From an uncultured Clostridium sp. (GTDB lineage Bacteria; Bacillota; Clostridia; Clostridiales; Clostridiaceae), in the NCBI GenBank assembly GCA_900540255.1, contig UQFE01000015.1, forward strand, positions 1-64,000: 64,000 bases of DNA, in the 5' to 3' direction. Under the pieces are notes generated by a model. That model saw only the letters and a list, made by a program, of their open reading frames with translations, did not search any database and was not told where the DNA came from. The position numbers and the translations under genes are program-made. How positions within the stretch are numbered: the stretch's first letter is position 1; each line of letters begins with the position of its first letter. Below, piece by piece: positions 18,395 to 27,999 of this stretch.

Positions 18395-19423
18395 TTAAAT
18401 TTTAAACTCGTCTCTTTTTTCGATAATAGTTAATTTAAGCTTACCTCTTTTAACTTTCTTATTAATATGTACATAAGTTTTACCACTTCTATTACTTAAA
18501 AACTTATTAAAATAATACTTTTTATTTGCATATAATTTACTAATATCTTTTTCATTAACTTCAATAATAACATCTTTTTCATTTGGACACTTTATTTGAA
18601 GATTTTCACATATTAAATGACCTTCAACTAATTCCCTAAATGATGGATGAAATGGACCTGATACTATATCCTTACCTGTAGTTATAGTATCTGTTGGCTG
18701 TAACCCTATTCTTATAACCTTTATTTTTGCTTCATTATATAATTTTAACATTTCTCCTGAAATATATACTGCATCATCTAATGAATAAGGCTTATAATCA
18801 CCTCTATTATACATATCTTCCATAGGAGTATCTTTAATAACTAATGATGGATATATTCTACAAATATCCGGTTTCATTGCTATAGATTTTTTAGCACTTT
18901 CAATATCTATTTCAAAGTTATCTCCAGGTAATCCTGGCATGATTTGATGTCCTAAAACAAAACCAGCTTCCTTTATTAATTTTGATGCTTTTTCAACATG
19001 CTCTACAGAGTGTCCCCTACCTGATTTTCTTAATACTTCATCATTTAAAGATTGTACTCCAAGTTCTATAATATCTACACCATATTCTTTTAAATAACTT
19101 AAGATATATGGAGATATAGCATCTGGTCTTGTTGATAATCTTATTTTATTTATTAAACCCTTTTGTTTATATTCTCTTGCAACTTCTAATAACTCCTTTT
19201 GTTTAGCAACATTAATTGCAGTAAAAGTTCCTCCAAAAAATGATACTTCAACTGTTGCCCCTTTATTAAATGTAGGCAAATATTCCTCAATAGTATTTCT
19301 TACATCACTTGCAAACACTTCTTCATATTTTCCTGCAATCCTATCTTGATTACAAAATACACATTGATGTGGACATCCCTGATGAGAAATAAATATAGGA
19401 ATAATATAGTAATTTTTACTCAT
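18395..19423 (-). CDS. Elp3-like radical SAM protein without acetyltransferase domain
   Basis: The protein of 342 residues has the radical SAM cluster motif CPHQCVFC (C17, C21, C24) preceded by IPIFISHQG. It continues with EVSFFGGTFTA near 60 and GVQSLNDEVLRKSGRGH near 120, which resemble the Elp3/HemN-type SAM barrel. Full-length Elp3 proteins have a C-terminal GNAT acetyltransferase; only a short beta-rich tail is present here, so its reaction is unknown. The start is the ATG at 19423, which overlaps the rnc stop codon by eight bases, with GGAGGGTG as ribosome site. It is co-translated with rnc. Confidence 0.85.
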   Translation of the reverse strand: MSKNYYIIPIFISHQGCPHQCVFCNQDRIAGKYEEVFASDVRNTIEEYLPTFNKGATVEVSFFGGTFTAINVAKQKELLEVAREYKQKGLINKIRLSTRPDAISPYILSYLKEYGVDIIELGVQSLNDEVLRKSGRGHSVEHVEKASKLIKEAGFVLGHQIMPGLPGDNFEIDIESAKKSIAMKPDICRIYPSLVIKDTPMEDMYNRGDYKPYSLDDAVYISGEMLKLYNEAKIKVIRIGLQPTDTITTGKDIVSGPFHPSFRELVEGHLICENLQIKCPNEKDVIIEVNEKDISKLYANKKYYFNKFLSNRSGKTYVHINKKVKRGKLKLTIIEKRDEFKI

Positions 19424-20114
19424 TTTCACCCTCCAAAATTTCTAATGCTGCTTTTGCTGCATTTTGTTCAGATTCCTTTTTGCTATATCCTTCACCGTAT
19501 GTTAACTCTTTACTATCAATAATAAGCTTTGTATAGAACTTTCTTCTATGAGGAGGTCCCTCAAATTTAATAAGTTCATAAACTATTGATACTTCTCCAT
19601 TCTTTTGAAGATATTCTTGTAATCTAGTCTTATAATCTAAAATAATATCATTATTTATAGCTTTCTTAATTATATCTTCAAATCTTCCAATTATGTAATC
19701 CTTAGTGAATTCTAATCCCTTATCTAAATATATAGCTGCTATTAATGCTTCAACAGCATCAGCAATTAATGAAACTCTTTCTCTTCCTCCAGTTAACTCT
19801 TCACCTTTACTCATTCTTAAAAGATATCCTAAATTAAGAGATTTTCCTATTTCATGTAATGAATTTTCACAAACTATTAAACTACGAATCTTTGTTAATT
19901 CACCTTCACTTTTATCTTTATAATTTAAAAATAAATATTCAGTTATACATACTTGAAGAATTGCATCTCCTAAAAACTCAAATCTTTCATTATACTCTTC
20001 ATCTCTATGTTGATTAGCATATGATGAATGAGTTAAAGCTGTAAGTAATAATTTAGGTTCATTAAATTTAATACCTATTATTTCTTCTGCTTCTTTCATA
20101 TAGAAATTATTCAT
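19416..20114 (-). CDS. rnc: Ribonuclease III
   Basis: RNase III cuts double-stranded RNA, including rRNA precursors. The 232 residues hold the catalytic domain (1-145, signature NERFEFLGDAIL at 42-53, and the later acidic pair in SLIADAVEALIAAIYLD) and a C-terminal dsRNA-binding domain (about 155-230, with YGEGYSKKESEQNAAKAALE). I start at the ATG at 20114, which has GGAGTG at the right spacing; a longer in-frame reading of 18 codons has no ribosome site. It lies behind acpP, as in Bacillus, but with its own extended -10. Confidence 0.96.
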   Translation of the reverse strand: MNNFYMKEAEEIIGIKFNEPKLLLTALTHSSYANQHRDEEYNERFEFLGDAILQVCITEYLFLNYKDKSEGELTKIRSLIVCENSLHEIGKSLNLGYLLRMSKGEELTGGRERVSLIADAVEALIAAIYLDKGLEFTKDYIIGRFEDIIKKAINNDIILDYKTRLQEYLQKNGEVSIVYELIKFEGPPHRRKFYTKLIIDSKELTYGEGYSKKESEQNAAKAALEILEGENE

Positions 20115-20201
20115 TTTGTACACTCCTTCAAGTTTATTCTTCAACTTGCTTACAAAAAACAAATTCAAGAATAAACTATTTGTTAATTTTGTTTAAAGTA
20201 A

Positions 20202-20210
20202 ATTATAACA
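20202..20210 (-). promoter_or_regulatory. Extended -10 promoter element of rnc
   Basis: On the minus strand TGTTATAAT gives a perfect -10 hexamer with the TGn extension, about 90 bp before the rnc start. Its -35 region would fall in the acpP terminator and shows no clear hexamer. Confidence 0.5.
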
Positions 20211-20211
20211 T

Positions 20212-20238
20212 AAAATCCCGCAAATTCCGCGGGATTTT
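20212..20238 (-). terminator. Terminator of acpP
   Basis: AAAATCCCGC and GCGGGATTTT form a perfect 10-bp stem around a seven-base loop, two bases past the acpP stop codon. The 5' A and 3' T tracts make it potentially bidirectional. Confidence 0.9.
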
Positions 20239-20240
20239 AT

Positions 20241-20471
20241 TTATTCTTCAACATGCTCTTTTACATATTTAACTACATCACCAACAGTTACAAAGCTCTC
20301 AGCATCTTCGTCTGGAATTTCCATATCTAATTCGTCTTCTAATGCCATGATTAATTCAACGATATCTAAAGAGTCTGCATTTAAGTCTTCTAAAAATGAT
20401 GAATCCATAGTAATTTCGTCTTCATTAATGCTTAATTTATCTGCAATGATTTCTTTAACTTTCTCAAACAT
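20241..20471 (-). CDS. acpP: Acyl carrier protein
   Basis: ACP carries growing acyl chains on a phosphopantetheine arm. The acidic 76-residue protein has the attachment motif [10 protein letters not shown] with S34, and the typical four-helix pattern ([36 protein letters not shown]). The ATG at 20471 follows GGAGGTGA; a longer in-frame reading starts within the leader and is discarded. plsX lies upstream; the two are separated by an A/T-rich gap with a promoter. Confidence 0.97.
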   Translation of the reverse strand: MFEKVKEIIADKLSINEDEITMDSSFLEDLNADSLDIVELIMALEDELDMEIPDEDAESFVTVGDVVKYVKEHVEE

Positions 20472-20500
20472 TCTTTCACCTCCTAAACACACCCATTTAG

Positions 20501-20529
20501 ATAATATTATATATTTTTATTACAGTCAA
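20501..20529 (-). promoter_or_regulatory. Promoter of acpP
   Basis: On the minus strand TTGACT (20529-20524) and TATTAT (20506-20501) are 17 bp apart, about 30 bp before the Shine-Dalgarno. The -35 is near-perfect, fitting the high expression expected of ACP. Confidence 0.7.
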
Positions 20530-20607
20530 TATACATTGTTTATATTTATTATGAAAATAAATTAAACATTAATTTTTTTCACTAATATATCGTTAAATAA
20601 ATATTTT

Positions 20608-21609
20608 TTAAGCTCTTAATTCTAATTGTTCTTTTATTTTATCTAAAACTTTATTATCATAAAATTGTTTACTTTGTCTTATAGCATTTTTAAATGCTTT
20701 TCCATCAGAACTTCCATGAGCTTTAATACAAATACCATCTACACCTAAGAAAGGTGCTCCACCATATTCTTTATAATCAAATTTTTTCTTTATATCTTTA
20801 AATACAGGTTTTAATAAAAGCGCACCAATTTTTGCAGTAAATCCTGAAGATAACATTCCATCTTTAATTATATTTAATACAGTTGATGCTGTACCTTCAT
20901 ACATTTTTAATACTGTATTTCCTGTAAATCCATCACAAACAAGAACGTTTGTATCTCCAGATGTAATATCTCTTGGTTCTACATTACCTATAAAATTAAA
21001 ACTTTTTTCATTTTTTAATAATTGATATGTATTTTTCGTTAAATCATTACCTTTTTCTTCTTCAGCGCCTATATTAACTAGTCCAATGCTAGGATTCTCT
21101 GAATTTAACACACCTTTGTAATATTCTTTACCCATATGTGCAAATTGCAGTAAATATTCTGGTTTACAATCTACATTTGCTCCAGCATCTACAACTATGA
21201 ACGGACCATTTTTTCCTGGCATAATAGGAGTTAAAGCTGGTCTTTTAACACCTTTAATTCTCCCTACTATAAAATTACATCCTGCTAAAAATGCTCCTGT
21301 ACTTCCTGCAGATAATACTGCATCACACGTTTTATCCTTAACAAGGTTTAAAGCTTTACACAAACTTGAGTCCTTTTTCTTTCTTATAGCCATAACTGGA
21401 TGCTCATTAGTGCTTATAACTTCCTTAGCATCTACTACTATTATTTTATTTCCAGTATATCCTTCTTTAGTTAACTGTTCTTTTATAATGTCTTCTGGGC
21501 CAGTAATATAAAATTCTAAGTCATTATATTCATTTAATGCTTGAATTACACCATTAATAACAGCTTGTGGTGCATTATCTCCACCCATTCCATCTATAGC
21601 AATTCTCAC
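20608..21609 (-). CDS. plsX: Phosphate acyltransferase PlsX
   Basis: PlsX converts acyl-ACP to acyl phosphate, the substrate that PlsY uses to start phospholipid synthesis. The 333 residues show the family start [14 protein letters not shown], then [11 protein letters not shown] near 100, [13 protein letters not shown] near 145 and [16 protein letters not shown] near 225, ending [20 protein letters not shown]. It follows rpmF and precedes acpP, so its product's donor (ACP) is encoded next door. No FapR gene is present nearby. Confidence 0.97.
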   Translation of the reverse strand: MRIAIDGMGGDNAPQAVINGVIQALNEYNDLEFYITGPEDIIKEQLTKEGYTGNKIIVVDAKEVISTNEHPVMAIRKKKDSSLCKALNLVKDKTCDAVLSAGSTGAFLAGCNFIVGRIKGVKRPALTPIMPGKNGPFIVVDAGANVDCKPEYLLQFAHMGKEYYKGVLNSENPSIGLVNIGAEEEKGNDLTKNTYQLLKNEKSFNFIGNVEPRDITSGDTNVLVCDGFTGNTVLKMYEGTASTVLNIIKDGMLSSGFTAKIGALLLKPVFKDIKKKFDYKEYGGAPFLGVDGICIKAHGSSDGKAFKNAIRQSKQFYDNKVLDKIKEQLELRA

Positions 21610-21644
21610 TTATTTTCACCCCTTTATTTCTTTATATATAAAGA

Positions 21645-21668
21645 AAAGAAAGTCATATGACTTTCTTT
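21645..21668 (-). terminator. Hairpin behind rpmF (terminator or attenuator before plsX)
   Basis: AAAGAAAGT and ACTTTCTTT form a perfect stem closed by CATATG, beginning at the rpmF stop codon. On the minus strand a modest T-rich run follows. It may limit read-through from rpmF into plsX. Confidence 0.65.
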
Positions 21669-21853
21669 TATTCTTCAGTTGAAGCAACTACTTCTTTACC
21701 TTTGTAGAATCCACAGTTCTTACAAACTCTGTGAGCCATCTTCATTTCGTGGCATTGTGGACATTCAACTATTCCTGGTAAGCTTAACTTAAAAGTTTGA
21801 GCTCTTCTAGAATCTCTTTTTGCTCTATATGTCTTTCTAGCTGGATTTCCCAT
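21668..21853 (-). CDS. rpmF: 50S ribosomal protein L32 (zinc-binding form)
   Basis: The 61-residue protein starts [18 protein letters not shown] and carries two cysteine pairs, CPQC (31, 34) and CKNC (44, 47), the zinc-binding version of L32. It follows the yceD-family gene by 12 bp, the conserved bacterial pairing, and precedes plsX. Many Firmicutes also keep a zinc-free paralogue elsewhere, which cannot be judged here. Confidence 0.97.
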   Translation of the reverse strand: MGNPARKTYRAKRDSRRAQTFKLSLPGIVECPQCHEMKMAHRVCKNCGFYKGKEVVASTEE

Positions 21854-21865
21854 TATTACACCTCC

Positions 21866-22363
21866 TTATTCCCCAAACAACTCTCTAAGCTTTGCAAGTC
21901 TAATGTCAACATCATAATCTATACAATTACAATTTTCAACATTTTTGTTTACACCGCATTCAGGACATAATCCCTTACAGTCTTCCTTGCAAAGTCTTTT
22001 GATAGGTAAGGTTGAAATAATACAATTTTCAATAACTTCGGTAATATTTATCGTATCACCATCCACAAACATTATTCCTTCATCTTCAAGATCAGGATTG
22101 TTTGTAAACCTTTCTTCTATATCAATATCTATTGGATAGATAAAGGTATCTAAGCATCTCGAACAATTTAACTTTAGCTTTGTTTTTACAGAAGCCTCTA
22201 TTAATATAACATCTTTTTCAGATATTCCAAGCCCTTCAACATTAACATTTTCAATTGCTCTTATTTCTTCTCCTTCGAATTCAAAAGGTTCTAACTCAAA
22301 TGACAAAGATATTTCTTTTTTTCTATTTTTTTTAGATAATAAATCTGAAAAATTAATAACCAT
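21866..22363 (-). CDS. yceD: YceD family protein (DUF177), 23S rRNA accumulation factor
   Basis: Proteins of this family are required for normal 23S rRNA levels in bacteria and plastids. The 165 residues begin with INFSDLLSKK and contain the central DUF177 block with CSRCLDTFIYPIDIDIEERF. The C-terminal end is rich in cysteine (CKEDCKGLCPECG, then CNC), probably a metal site. The gene is always coupled with rpmF, as here. The Shine-Dalgarno is weak. Confidence 0.9.
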   Translation of the reverse strand: MVINFSDLLSKKNRKKEISLSFELEPFEFEGEEIRAIENVNVEGLGISEKDVILIEASVKTKLKLNCSRCLDTFIYPIDIDIEERFTNNPDLEDEGIMFVDGDTINITEVIENCIISTLPIKRLCKEDCKGLCPECGVNKNVENCNCIDYDVDIRLAKLRELFGE

Positions 22364-22404
22364 ATCTTATGCTCTGGAAATTCTCCTCATACCTTAAAAG
22401 GTAC

Positions 22405-22431
22405 ATTATACAATATGTATAGCTCGAGCAA
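22405..22431 (-). promoter_or_regulatory. Possible promoter of the yceD-rpmF-plsX transcript
   Basis: A perfect TATAAT (22410-22405, minus strand) lies about 45 bp before yceD. TTGCTC (22431-22426) is a candidate -35 at a short 15-bp spacing, so only the -10 is convincing. Confidence 0.45.
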
Positions 22432-22522
22432 AGCTTATTTTCACTCCTCGCCAAAATTTACTGAATTCAAACACAATTTATTATATAAAGCTAACGAACA
22501 AAAGTCAAGCCTATTTATATAA

Positions 22523-23722
22523 TTACTTTTGTATTAATTCTAAAGTGTCTCTCGCAATCATTAATTCTTCATTTGTAGGAATAACGAAAGCCTTAACTTT
22601 GCATCCTGGTTTAGATATTTCTCTTATCTTACCTCTAACATTGTTAGCTTCTTTATCTACTTCTACTCCTAAGAATTCTAATCCCTTTAAGCATTCTTCT
22701 CTTGTTTCTGGTCCATTTTCACCTACACCAGCAGTAAATACGATAGCATCTACTCCACCCATTATAGCTGCATATGACCCAATTGTAGCTCTTACTTTGT
22801 ATTCAAATACTTTAAGTGCTAATATTGCTCTAGGGTCTTTATCTTTAAATGCTCCATCTTCAATATCTCTAAAGTCTGAGCTAATTCCAGAAACCCCAAG
22901 AACACCTGATTTTTTATTCATTAAGTCATTTACTTCATCAGCTGATAACCCTTCTTCTTTCATTAAGAAAGTAACTATTGCTGGGTCTATGTTACCACAT
23001 CTTGTTCCCATAGCAACACCTTCAAGTGGTGTGAATCCCATTGATGTATCTACAGAAACACCATTTTTAACAGCACATAAGCTTGCACCATTACCTAAGT
23101 GACAAGTGATTATCTTTAAATCCTTTATATCTTTACCCATAACTTCTGCAACTTTTTGAGAAACATACTTATGAGAAGTTCCGTGGAATCCATATTTTCT
23201 AATTCCATGTTTTTGATATAATTCATATGGTAAAGCATAAATGTATGCTTCTTCTGGCATAGTTCCATGGAAAGCAGTATCAAATACAGCTACCATTGGT
23301 GTATTTGGCATTAATTCTTCACAAGCATTAATACCTATCATATTAGCTGGGTTGTGAAGTGGGGCTAATTTAAAACATTCTTCTATATATGCTTTAACTT
23401 CTGAATCTATTACAACTGAAGCGTTGTATTTTTCACCACCATGAACAACTCTGTGTCCTACTGCTGAAATTTCATCCATAGATGAAATAACTCCATTTTC
23501 TGAATCAACTAAAGCATCTAAAACTAATTTTATTGCATCTTTATGATCTGCCATTGGTTGTTTTACGATATATTTATCTCTTCCTTCAACCTTTTGAGTT
23601 AAAACAGAGCCTTCAATCCCTATTCTTTCAACTAACCCTTGAGCTAATGATTCTTCTGTAGACATATCGATTAATTGATATTTAAGTGAAGAACTTCCAC
23701 AGTTTATAACTAATACTTTCAT
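22523..23722 (-). CDS. ackA: Acetate kinase
   Basis: Acetate kinase makes ATP from acetyl phosphate, the main energy step of acetate fermentation. The 399 residues carry [17 protein letters not shown] at the start (phosphate-binding), GHRVVHGG near 88, PLHNPANM near 120, [12 protein letters not shown] near 145, the GFHGTSH block near 178 and CHLGNGAS near 206. It follows pta by 42 bp, so the two form the Pta-Ack operon. Confidence 0.98.
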   Translation of the reverse strand: MKVLVINCGSSSLKYQLIDMSTEESLAQGLVERIGIEGSVLTQKVEGRDKYIVKQPMADHKDAIKLVLDALVDSENGVISSMDEISAVGHRVVHGGEKYNASVVIDSEVKAYIEECFKLAPLHNPANMIGINACEELMPNTPMVAVFDTAFHGTMPEEAYIYALPYELYQKHGIRKYGFHGTSHKYVSQKVAEVMGKDIKDLKIITCHLGNGASLCAVKNGVSVDTSMGFTPLEGVAMGTRCGNIDPAIVTFLMKEEGLSADEVNDLMNKKSGVLGVSGISSDFRDIEDGAFKDKDPRAILALKVFEYKVRATIGSYAAIMGGVDAIVFTAGVGENGPETREECLKGLEFLGVEVDKEANNVRGKIREISKPGCKVKAFVIPTNEELMIARDTLELIQK

Positions 23723-23764
23723 TTTTGAACACCTCTTAAAACTATTTGATCTTTTTATTTGATC

Positions 23765-24775
23765 TTATTTATTTGAATTTTTTGCTTGAGCTTGAACTGC
23801 TGTTAACATAACAACACTAACGATATCATCTGAAGTACATCCTCTTGATAAATCGTTAATTGGCTTTGCAAAACCTTGACACATTGGTCCTATAGCTTCA
23901 GCTCCTGCAAATCTTTGAACTAACTTATATCCAATATTTCCTGATTGTAAATCTGGGAATATTAATACGTTAGCTTTACCAGCTACTTTACTATTTGGAG
24001 CTTTTTGTGCTGCAACACTTTCAACTATAGCTGCATCTAATTGAAGCTCACCATCTATTAATAAATCTGGTCTTAATTCTTTTGCAAGTTCAGTTGCTTT
24101 TCTTACCTTTTCAACTAATTCGTGATCTGCACTTCCCATTGTTGAGAATGATAACATTGCTACTCTTGGTTCAACCTTACAAAGATTACGTGCAGTATCA
24201 GCTGTTGCAATTGCAATTGCTGCTAATTGTTCATAATTTGGATTAGGATTAACTGCACAGTCAGAGAATAATAACATTCCGTTTTCACCGTACTTAGATC
24301 CTGGCACCATCATTATAAAGAAACTTGAAACTACAGAAACACCTGGAGCTGTCTTTATAATTTGTAAACCTGGTCTTAATAAATCACCAGTTGTATGAAC
24401 AGCACCTGAAACCATTCCATCTGCATCATCTAATTTAACCATCATTGTTCCAAAATATAATGGATCTCTAACGATTTTATCAGCTTTTTCTAAAGTCATT
24501 CCTTTATTTTTTCTTGATTCATAAAATGCATTTATATAATCTTGAAGTCTATCTGATTTATCAGGATTTATAATTTCTACACCTGTTAAATCAACATCAA
24601 GCTCTTTAGCTTTGTTTAGTATTTTTTCTTCATCTCCGATTAAAATTGGAAATGCTAAGCCTTCTTTTTGAATTTTTTCAGTAGCAACAATTGTTCTTTC
24701 TTCATCACCTTCTGGTAAAACAATTCTTTGCTTATTTTCCTTAGCAGCATTCCATAACTTATCCATAAGTTCCAT
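23765..24775 (-). CDS. pta: Phosphate acetyltransferase
   Basis: Pta exchanges CoA for phosphate on acetyl-CoA, feeding acetate kinase. The 336 residues are the short, single-domain form: LPEGDEERT near 21, YFGTMMVKL and the DGMVSGAVHTTGDLLRPGLQ block near 120, and the C-terminal VLIFPDLQSGNIGYKLVQR with GPMCQGFAKPINDLSRG. An AAGGAGA site precedes the ATG. It is divergent from tmcAL. Confidence 0.98.
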   Translation of the reverse strand: MELMDKLWNAAKENKQRIVLPEGDEERTIVATEKIQKEGLAFPILIGDEEKILNKAKELDVDLTGVEIINPDKSDRLQDYINAFYESRKNKGMTLEKADKIVRDPLYFGTMMVKLDDADGMVSGAVHTTGDLLRPGLQIIKTAPGVSVVSSFFIMMVPGSKYGENGMLLFSDCAVNPNPNYEQLAAIAIATADTARNLCKVEPRVAMLSFSTMGSADHELVEKVRKATELAKELRPDLLIDGELQLDAAIVESVAAQKAPNSKVAGKANVLIFPDLQSGNIGYKLVQRFAGAEAIGPMCQGFAKPINDLSRGCTSDDIVSVVMLTAVQAQAKNSNK

Positions 24776-24820
24776 ATTTAATTTCTCCTTTCGAATTTAT
24801 ACGGTCTCATCAACAATACT

Positions 24821-24850
24821 AATATACTCCTACGTAAGCATATTTTTCAA
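24821..24850 (-). promoter_or_regulatory. Promoter of pta-ackA
   Basis: On the minus strand TTGAAA (24850-24845) and TATATT (24826-24821) are 18 bp apart, some 45 bp before the pta start. The other 200 bp of this divergent gap are AT-rich and show nothing else clear. Confidence 0.5.
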
Positions 24851-24995
24851 TACCTAAATTATCTAAAAAATTAATTCTTTATATTACAAATTTTCTGAAT
24901 TTTATTTTTAAAATATTTTTATATAATATATATATTATATAAATCTATCCAATTTTTAATATTATATAACCTCTTTTACTTTTTCTCCTCTATGC

Positions 24996-25001
24996 TATAA
25001 T
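24996..25001 (+). promoter_or_regulatory. Extended -10 promoter element of tmcAL
   Basis: TGCTATAAT (24993-25001) gives a perfect -10 with TGn extension about 30 bp before the tmcAL start. No convincing -35 is visible. Confidence 0.5.
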
Positions 25002-25032
25002 AACTTTATATTTCCCAAAAAGGAGTTAAAAT

Positions 25033-26238
25033 ATGAACATAACAGGAATAATAACTGAATATAATCCATTTCATAATGGACATAAATTCCACTTAGAAGA
25101 ATCTAAGAAACAAACAAAATCTGATGGAACAATTTGCATAATGAGTGGAAACTTCGTTCAAAGAGGCGGTCCAGCAATAATTGATAAATGGAAAAGAACA
25201 GAAATGGCATTAAATAATGGAGTGGATTTAATAATTGAATTACCTACTTTTTATGCTGTTTCTTCTGCTGAATTTTTTGCTAAAGGAGCAGTTTCAATTC
25301 TAAATTCTTTAAACATAGTAAACAATTTATTTTTCGGCTCAGAAATTGGAGATGCAAAAGCTCTTTCAGAAATTGCAAAAGTCCTTGTATCTGAAGATGA
25401 AAGATTTCAAAATATCTTAAAAGAAAATTTATCATTAGGTCTTACCTTTGCAAAAGCTCGTGAAAAAAGCTTAATTGAATATTTAAATAGAAGTGAAATA
25501 AATAATATAATAACTTCTTCAAATAACATTTTAGGAATCGAATACATAAAAGCTATTTTAAAATTAAATAGTTCAATTAATCCAGTTGCATTAAAAAGAG
25601 AAGGCTCTAATTATAATGATAAATCTTTATCACAAACATTTTCTTCTGCAACATCAATAAGAGAAGTTTTAAAAAATACAAGTAATATAGAAGATTTAAA
25701 AAATATAATCCCATTAGAATCTTATGAAGTTTTTAGTAAATTGCAAGAACAAGATTATAGATTTACTTTTGAAGAAGAAATGTTTAAATATATTAAGTAT
25801 AAAATACAAACTAACTGTGTAAATTTTAACAATCTTTATGAAGTAACAGAAGGATTAGATAATAAGATAATTAAAGAAATTTCTTCATCAAATTCACTTC
25901 ATGAGTTTATATTAAAAATAAAAAGCAAAAGATATACTTATAGTAAAATCTCAAGAATTCTTACTCATATATATTTAGGTCTTGATAATGATGATTTTAA
26001 AGATATTGCTAATGAAAATAACCTTTATGTACGTGTTTTAGGATTTAACAAAACAGGAAGAGAAATTCTTTCATTAATTAAAGCTAATTCATCTATCCCT
26101 TTAATAACGAAGGTTCCACGTTTTACAAATAATCCACTTTTAAAATTTGACTTACAAGCTACAGCTTGTTATTCATTATTAAATGATAAAGTAAATCCTT
26201 TTAATGATTATCTTCAAAGTCCTATTATAAAATATTAA
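25033..26238 (+). CDS. tmcAL: tRNA(Met) cytidine acetate ligase TmcAL
   Basis: TmcAL acetylates the wobble cytidine of elongator tRNA-Met with acetate and ATP. The 401-residue protein has the nucleotidyltransferase start ITEYNPFHNGHKFH, with the HNGH motif at 14-17, and GNFVQRGGPAIIDKWKR near 40-55. AAAGGAG precedes the ATG. It is on the plus strand with ylbJ behind it and diverges from pta-ackA. In Bacillus the equivalent gene ylbM is also beside ylbJ-region genes. Confidence 0.93.
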   Translation: MNITGIITEYNPFHNGHKFHLEESKKQTKSDGTICIMSGNFVQRGGPAIIDKWKRTEMALNNGVDLIIELPTFYAVSSAEFFAKGAVSILNSLNIVNNLFFGSEIGDAKALSEIAKVLVSEDERFQNILKENLSLGLTFAKAREKSLIEYLNRSEINNIITSSNNILGIEYIKAILKLNSSINPVALKREGSNYNDKSLSQTFSSATSIREVLKNTSNIEDLKNIIPLESYEVFSKLQEQDYRFTFEEEMFKYIKYKIQTNCVNFNNLYEVTEGLDNKIIKEISSSNSLHEFILKIKSKRYTYSKISRILTHIYLGLDNDDFKDIANENNLYVRVLGFNKTGREILSLIKANSSIPLITKVPRFTNNPLLKFDLQATACYSLLNDKVNPFNDYLQSPIIKY

Positions 26239-26285
26239 TATTACAATAATTAACGCATATAAATACTATAGATGGGAGGTGTACC

Positions 26286-27458
26286 ATGTATAGTATTATT
26301 TTTTTACTTATAATAATTTTCTTATTGCTATTATTATTATTTAAACTTTTTAATGGTAACAGAAATTATTTTATGTGTATTTTAATTACATCTTTTATTT
26401 TTTTATTTGTATCTAATTTAAGAGATTGTATTGATGCTGCTTTAGTTGGTGTGAGCTTAGTTATAAAAACTATTGTCCCAACAATTTTTCCCTTTTCTGT
26501 TATATGTAATTTATTAATTTCTTATGATGGAGTTTGGTTATACTCAAAAATATTAGGACCTATATTTTGTAAACCTCTAAAACTTTCAAAACAATCTTCT
26601 TTTCCTATAGTTGCAAGCATATTAAGCGGTTATCCTCTTGGCTGTAAATATTGCTGTGATTTATATTCTTTAGGTTACATAAATAGAGATGAGTTCGAAA
26701 GATTATTAAATATAGCAAGTAATGCAAGTCCAATGTTTTTAATTGGTTCTATAGGAGCAACTATGTTAGGAGATATAAAATTAGGATTTATTTTACTTAT
26801 TAGCAATTATTTATCACCAATAATTGTAGGTATTTTAACAATAAAAAACAGTAAAACTCTTTCTAATATGAAGGAGATTAAATCTAATTCTATCAATATT
26901 AATTTTGGAACATCATTAAAATATGCACTTGATAATGGTGTAAATACAACTTTACAAGTAGGTTCTTTTGTAGTTTTATTTTCAATAATTATAAGCATAA
27001 TAAAAAACAATGCTTATGTAAGCATTATTTTTAGTAATATAGAAGCTTTTTTTAATCTTCCTCAATATTCACTTTATGGAATCTTTTTAGGTAGTATTGA
27101 ATTTACTAATGGATGTAAGCTTATAACAACACTACCTTTAACAATGCCATTTAAATTAGCTATAATTAGCTTTATTTGTTCTTTTTCTGGTTTATCAGTA
27201 ATAGCACAAATAAGTTCTTTTATTTCTAAATATAATGTATCAATAATTAAATATAGTCTTTATAAATTATTACAAGGAATAATAAGCTTTATTATAACAT
27301 TTATAATAAGTAGTATATTTATATTTAAATATACTACTTATACATCAACATTTGTTTCTATTAACAACAATATTTCTTTAGTTATTTACTTATTAATTTT
27401 ACTAGTACTAATATGTACATTAACTATTGCGGTTTATAAGAAATTACATACTTCTTAA
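26286..27458 (+). CDS. ylbJ: Sporulation integral membrane protein YlbJ
   Basis: YlbJ-family proteins are needed for efficient sporulation and are under sigma-E in Bacillus. The 390-residue chain is very hydrophobic with about eight to ten membrane segments. It shows nucleoside-transporter-like Gate motifs: TIVPTIFPFSVICNLL near 65, ILSGYPLGCKYC near 115 and NGCKLITTLPL near 278. GGGAGGTG precedes the ATG. It follows tmcAL by 47 bp on the plus strand, and its last 15 bases overlap the end of the opposing coiled-coil gene. Confidence 0.85.
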   Translation: MYSIIFLLIIIFLLLLLLFKLFNGNRNYFMCILITSFIFLFVSNLRDCIDAALVGVSLVIKTIVPTIFPFSVICNLLISYDGVWLYSKILGPIFCKPLKLSKQSSFPIVASILSGYPLGCKYCCDLYSLGYINRDEFERLLNIASNASPMFLIGSIGATMLGDIKLGFILLISNYLSPIIVGILTIKNSKTLSNMKEIKSNSININFGTSLKYALDNGVNTTLQVGSFVVLFSIIISIIKNNAYVSIIFSNIEAFFNLPQYSLYGIFLGSIEFTNGCKLITTLPLTMPFKLAIISFICSFSGLSVIAQISSFISKYNVSIIKYSLYKLLQGIISFIITFIISSIFIFKYTTYTSTFVSINNNISLVIYLLILLVLICTLTIAVYKKLHTS

Positions 27459-27980
27459 TTCTGCTATATTTTCTTTAATTATTGTGCCTCTTTTAGTTAA
27501 ATTTTCATCTATATCTTTTGCTACTTTTTCAAATGATTCTTGCATAGATTTAATTAACTCTATTTTTTGTTTTTCTATTTCTTGATCTAATTGAACTAAT
27601 ATTTCATTAGAATATTCTCTTGAACCAAGTCTAATAGCTTTAGCATCTCTTTCTGCTAGAGCTATTATTTCACTTGCTTTTAACCTTGCTTCTCTAACAA
27701 TATCATGATTTTCAACATGTTGCTTAAAAAATTCAACACTTTCCCTTTTTGCACTGTCATATTCCTTTTGTGCGTCCCCAAGGATTCTATCTTTTTCATT
27801 CAAAATCCACTCAGCTTTTTTTATTTGATCAGGTAAACACTGTGCTATTTTATCAATTACTTCTATAAATTCCTTTTTATCTATCATTGATTTTCCTGTA
27901 ATAGGCATTTTGGCTGAACTTTCTATCATATCCTGCAAATAATCTAATAATTCATATACACTTGAATCTCCATTATCCAA
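27444..27980 (-). CDS. Conserved clostridial coiled-coil protein, function unknown
   Basis: I do not recognise a defined family beyond resemblance to ATP synthase subunit-H/B-like or DivIVA-like coiled coils. The 178 residues begin with SSVYELLDYLQDMIESS. They then form a long helix-rich region of charged heptads (about 60-178, for example AEWILNEKDRILGDAQKEYDSAKRE) ending LTKRGTIIKENIAELRSM. There is no membrane segment. The start appears to be TTG at 27980 behind GGGGAG. It follows coaD and rsmD on the minus strand and overlaps ylbJ tail to tail. Confidence 0.75.
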   Translation of the reverse strand: MDNGDSSVYELLDYLQDMIESSAKMPITGKSMIDKKEFIEVIDKIAQCLPDQIKKAEWILNEKDRILGDAQKEYDSAKRESVEFFKQHVENHDIVREARLKASEIIALAERDAKAIRLGSREYSNEILVQLDQEIEKQKIELIKSMQESFEKVAKDIDENLTKRGTIIKENIAELRSM

Positions 27981-27999
27981 AAAATGCTCCCCCTATCTC

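Noticed and set aside
22545..23102. Plus-strand frame of 185 codons opposite ackA
   Set aside because: Antisense shadow of a conserved gene, with low-complexity S/P/T content and no ribosome site.
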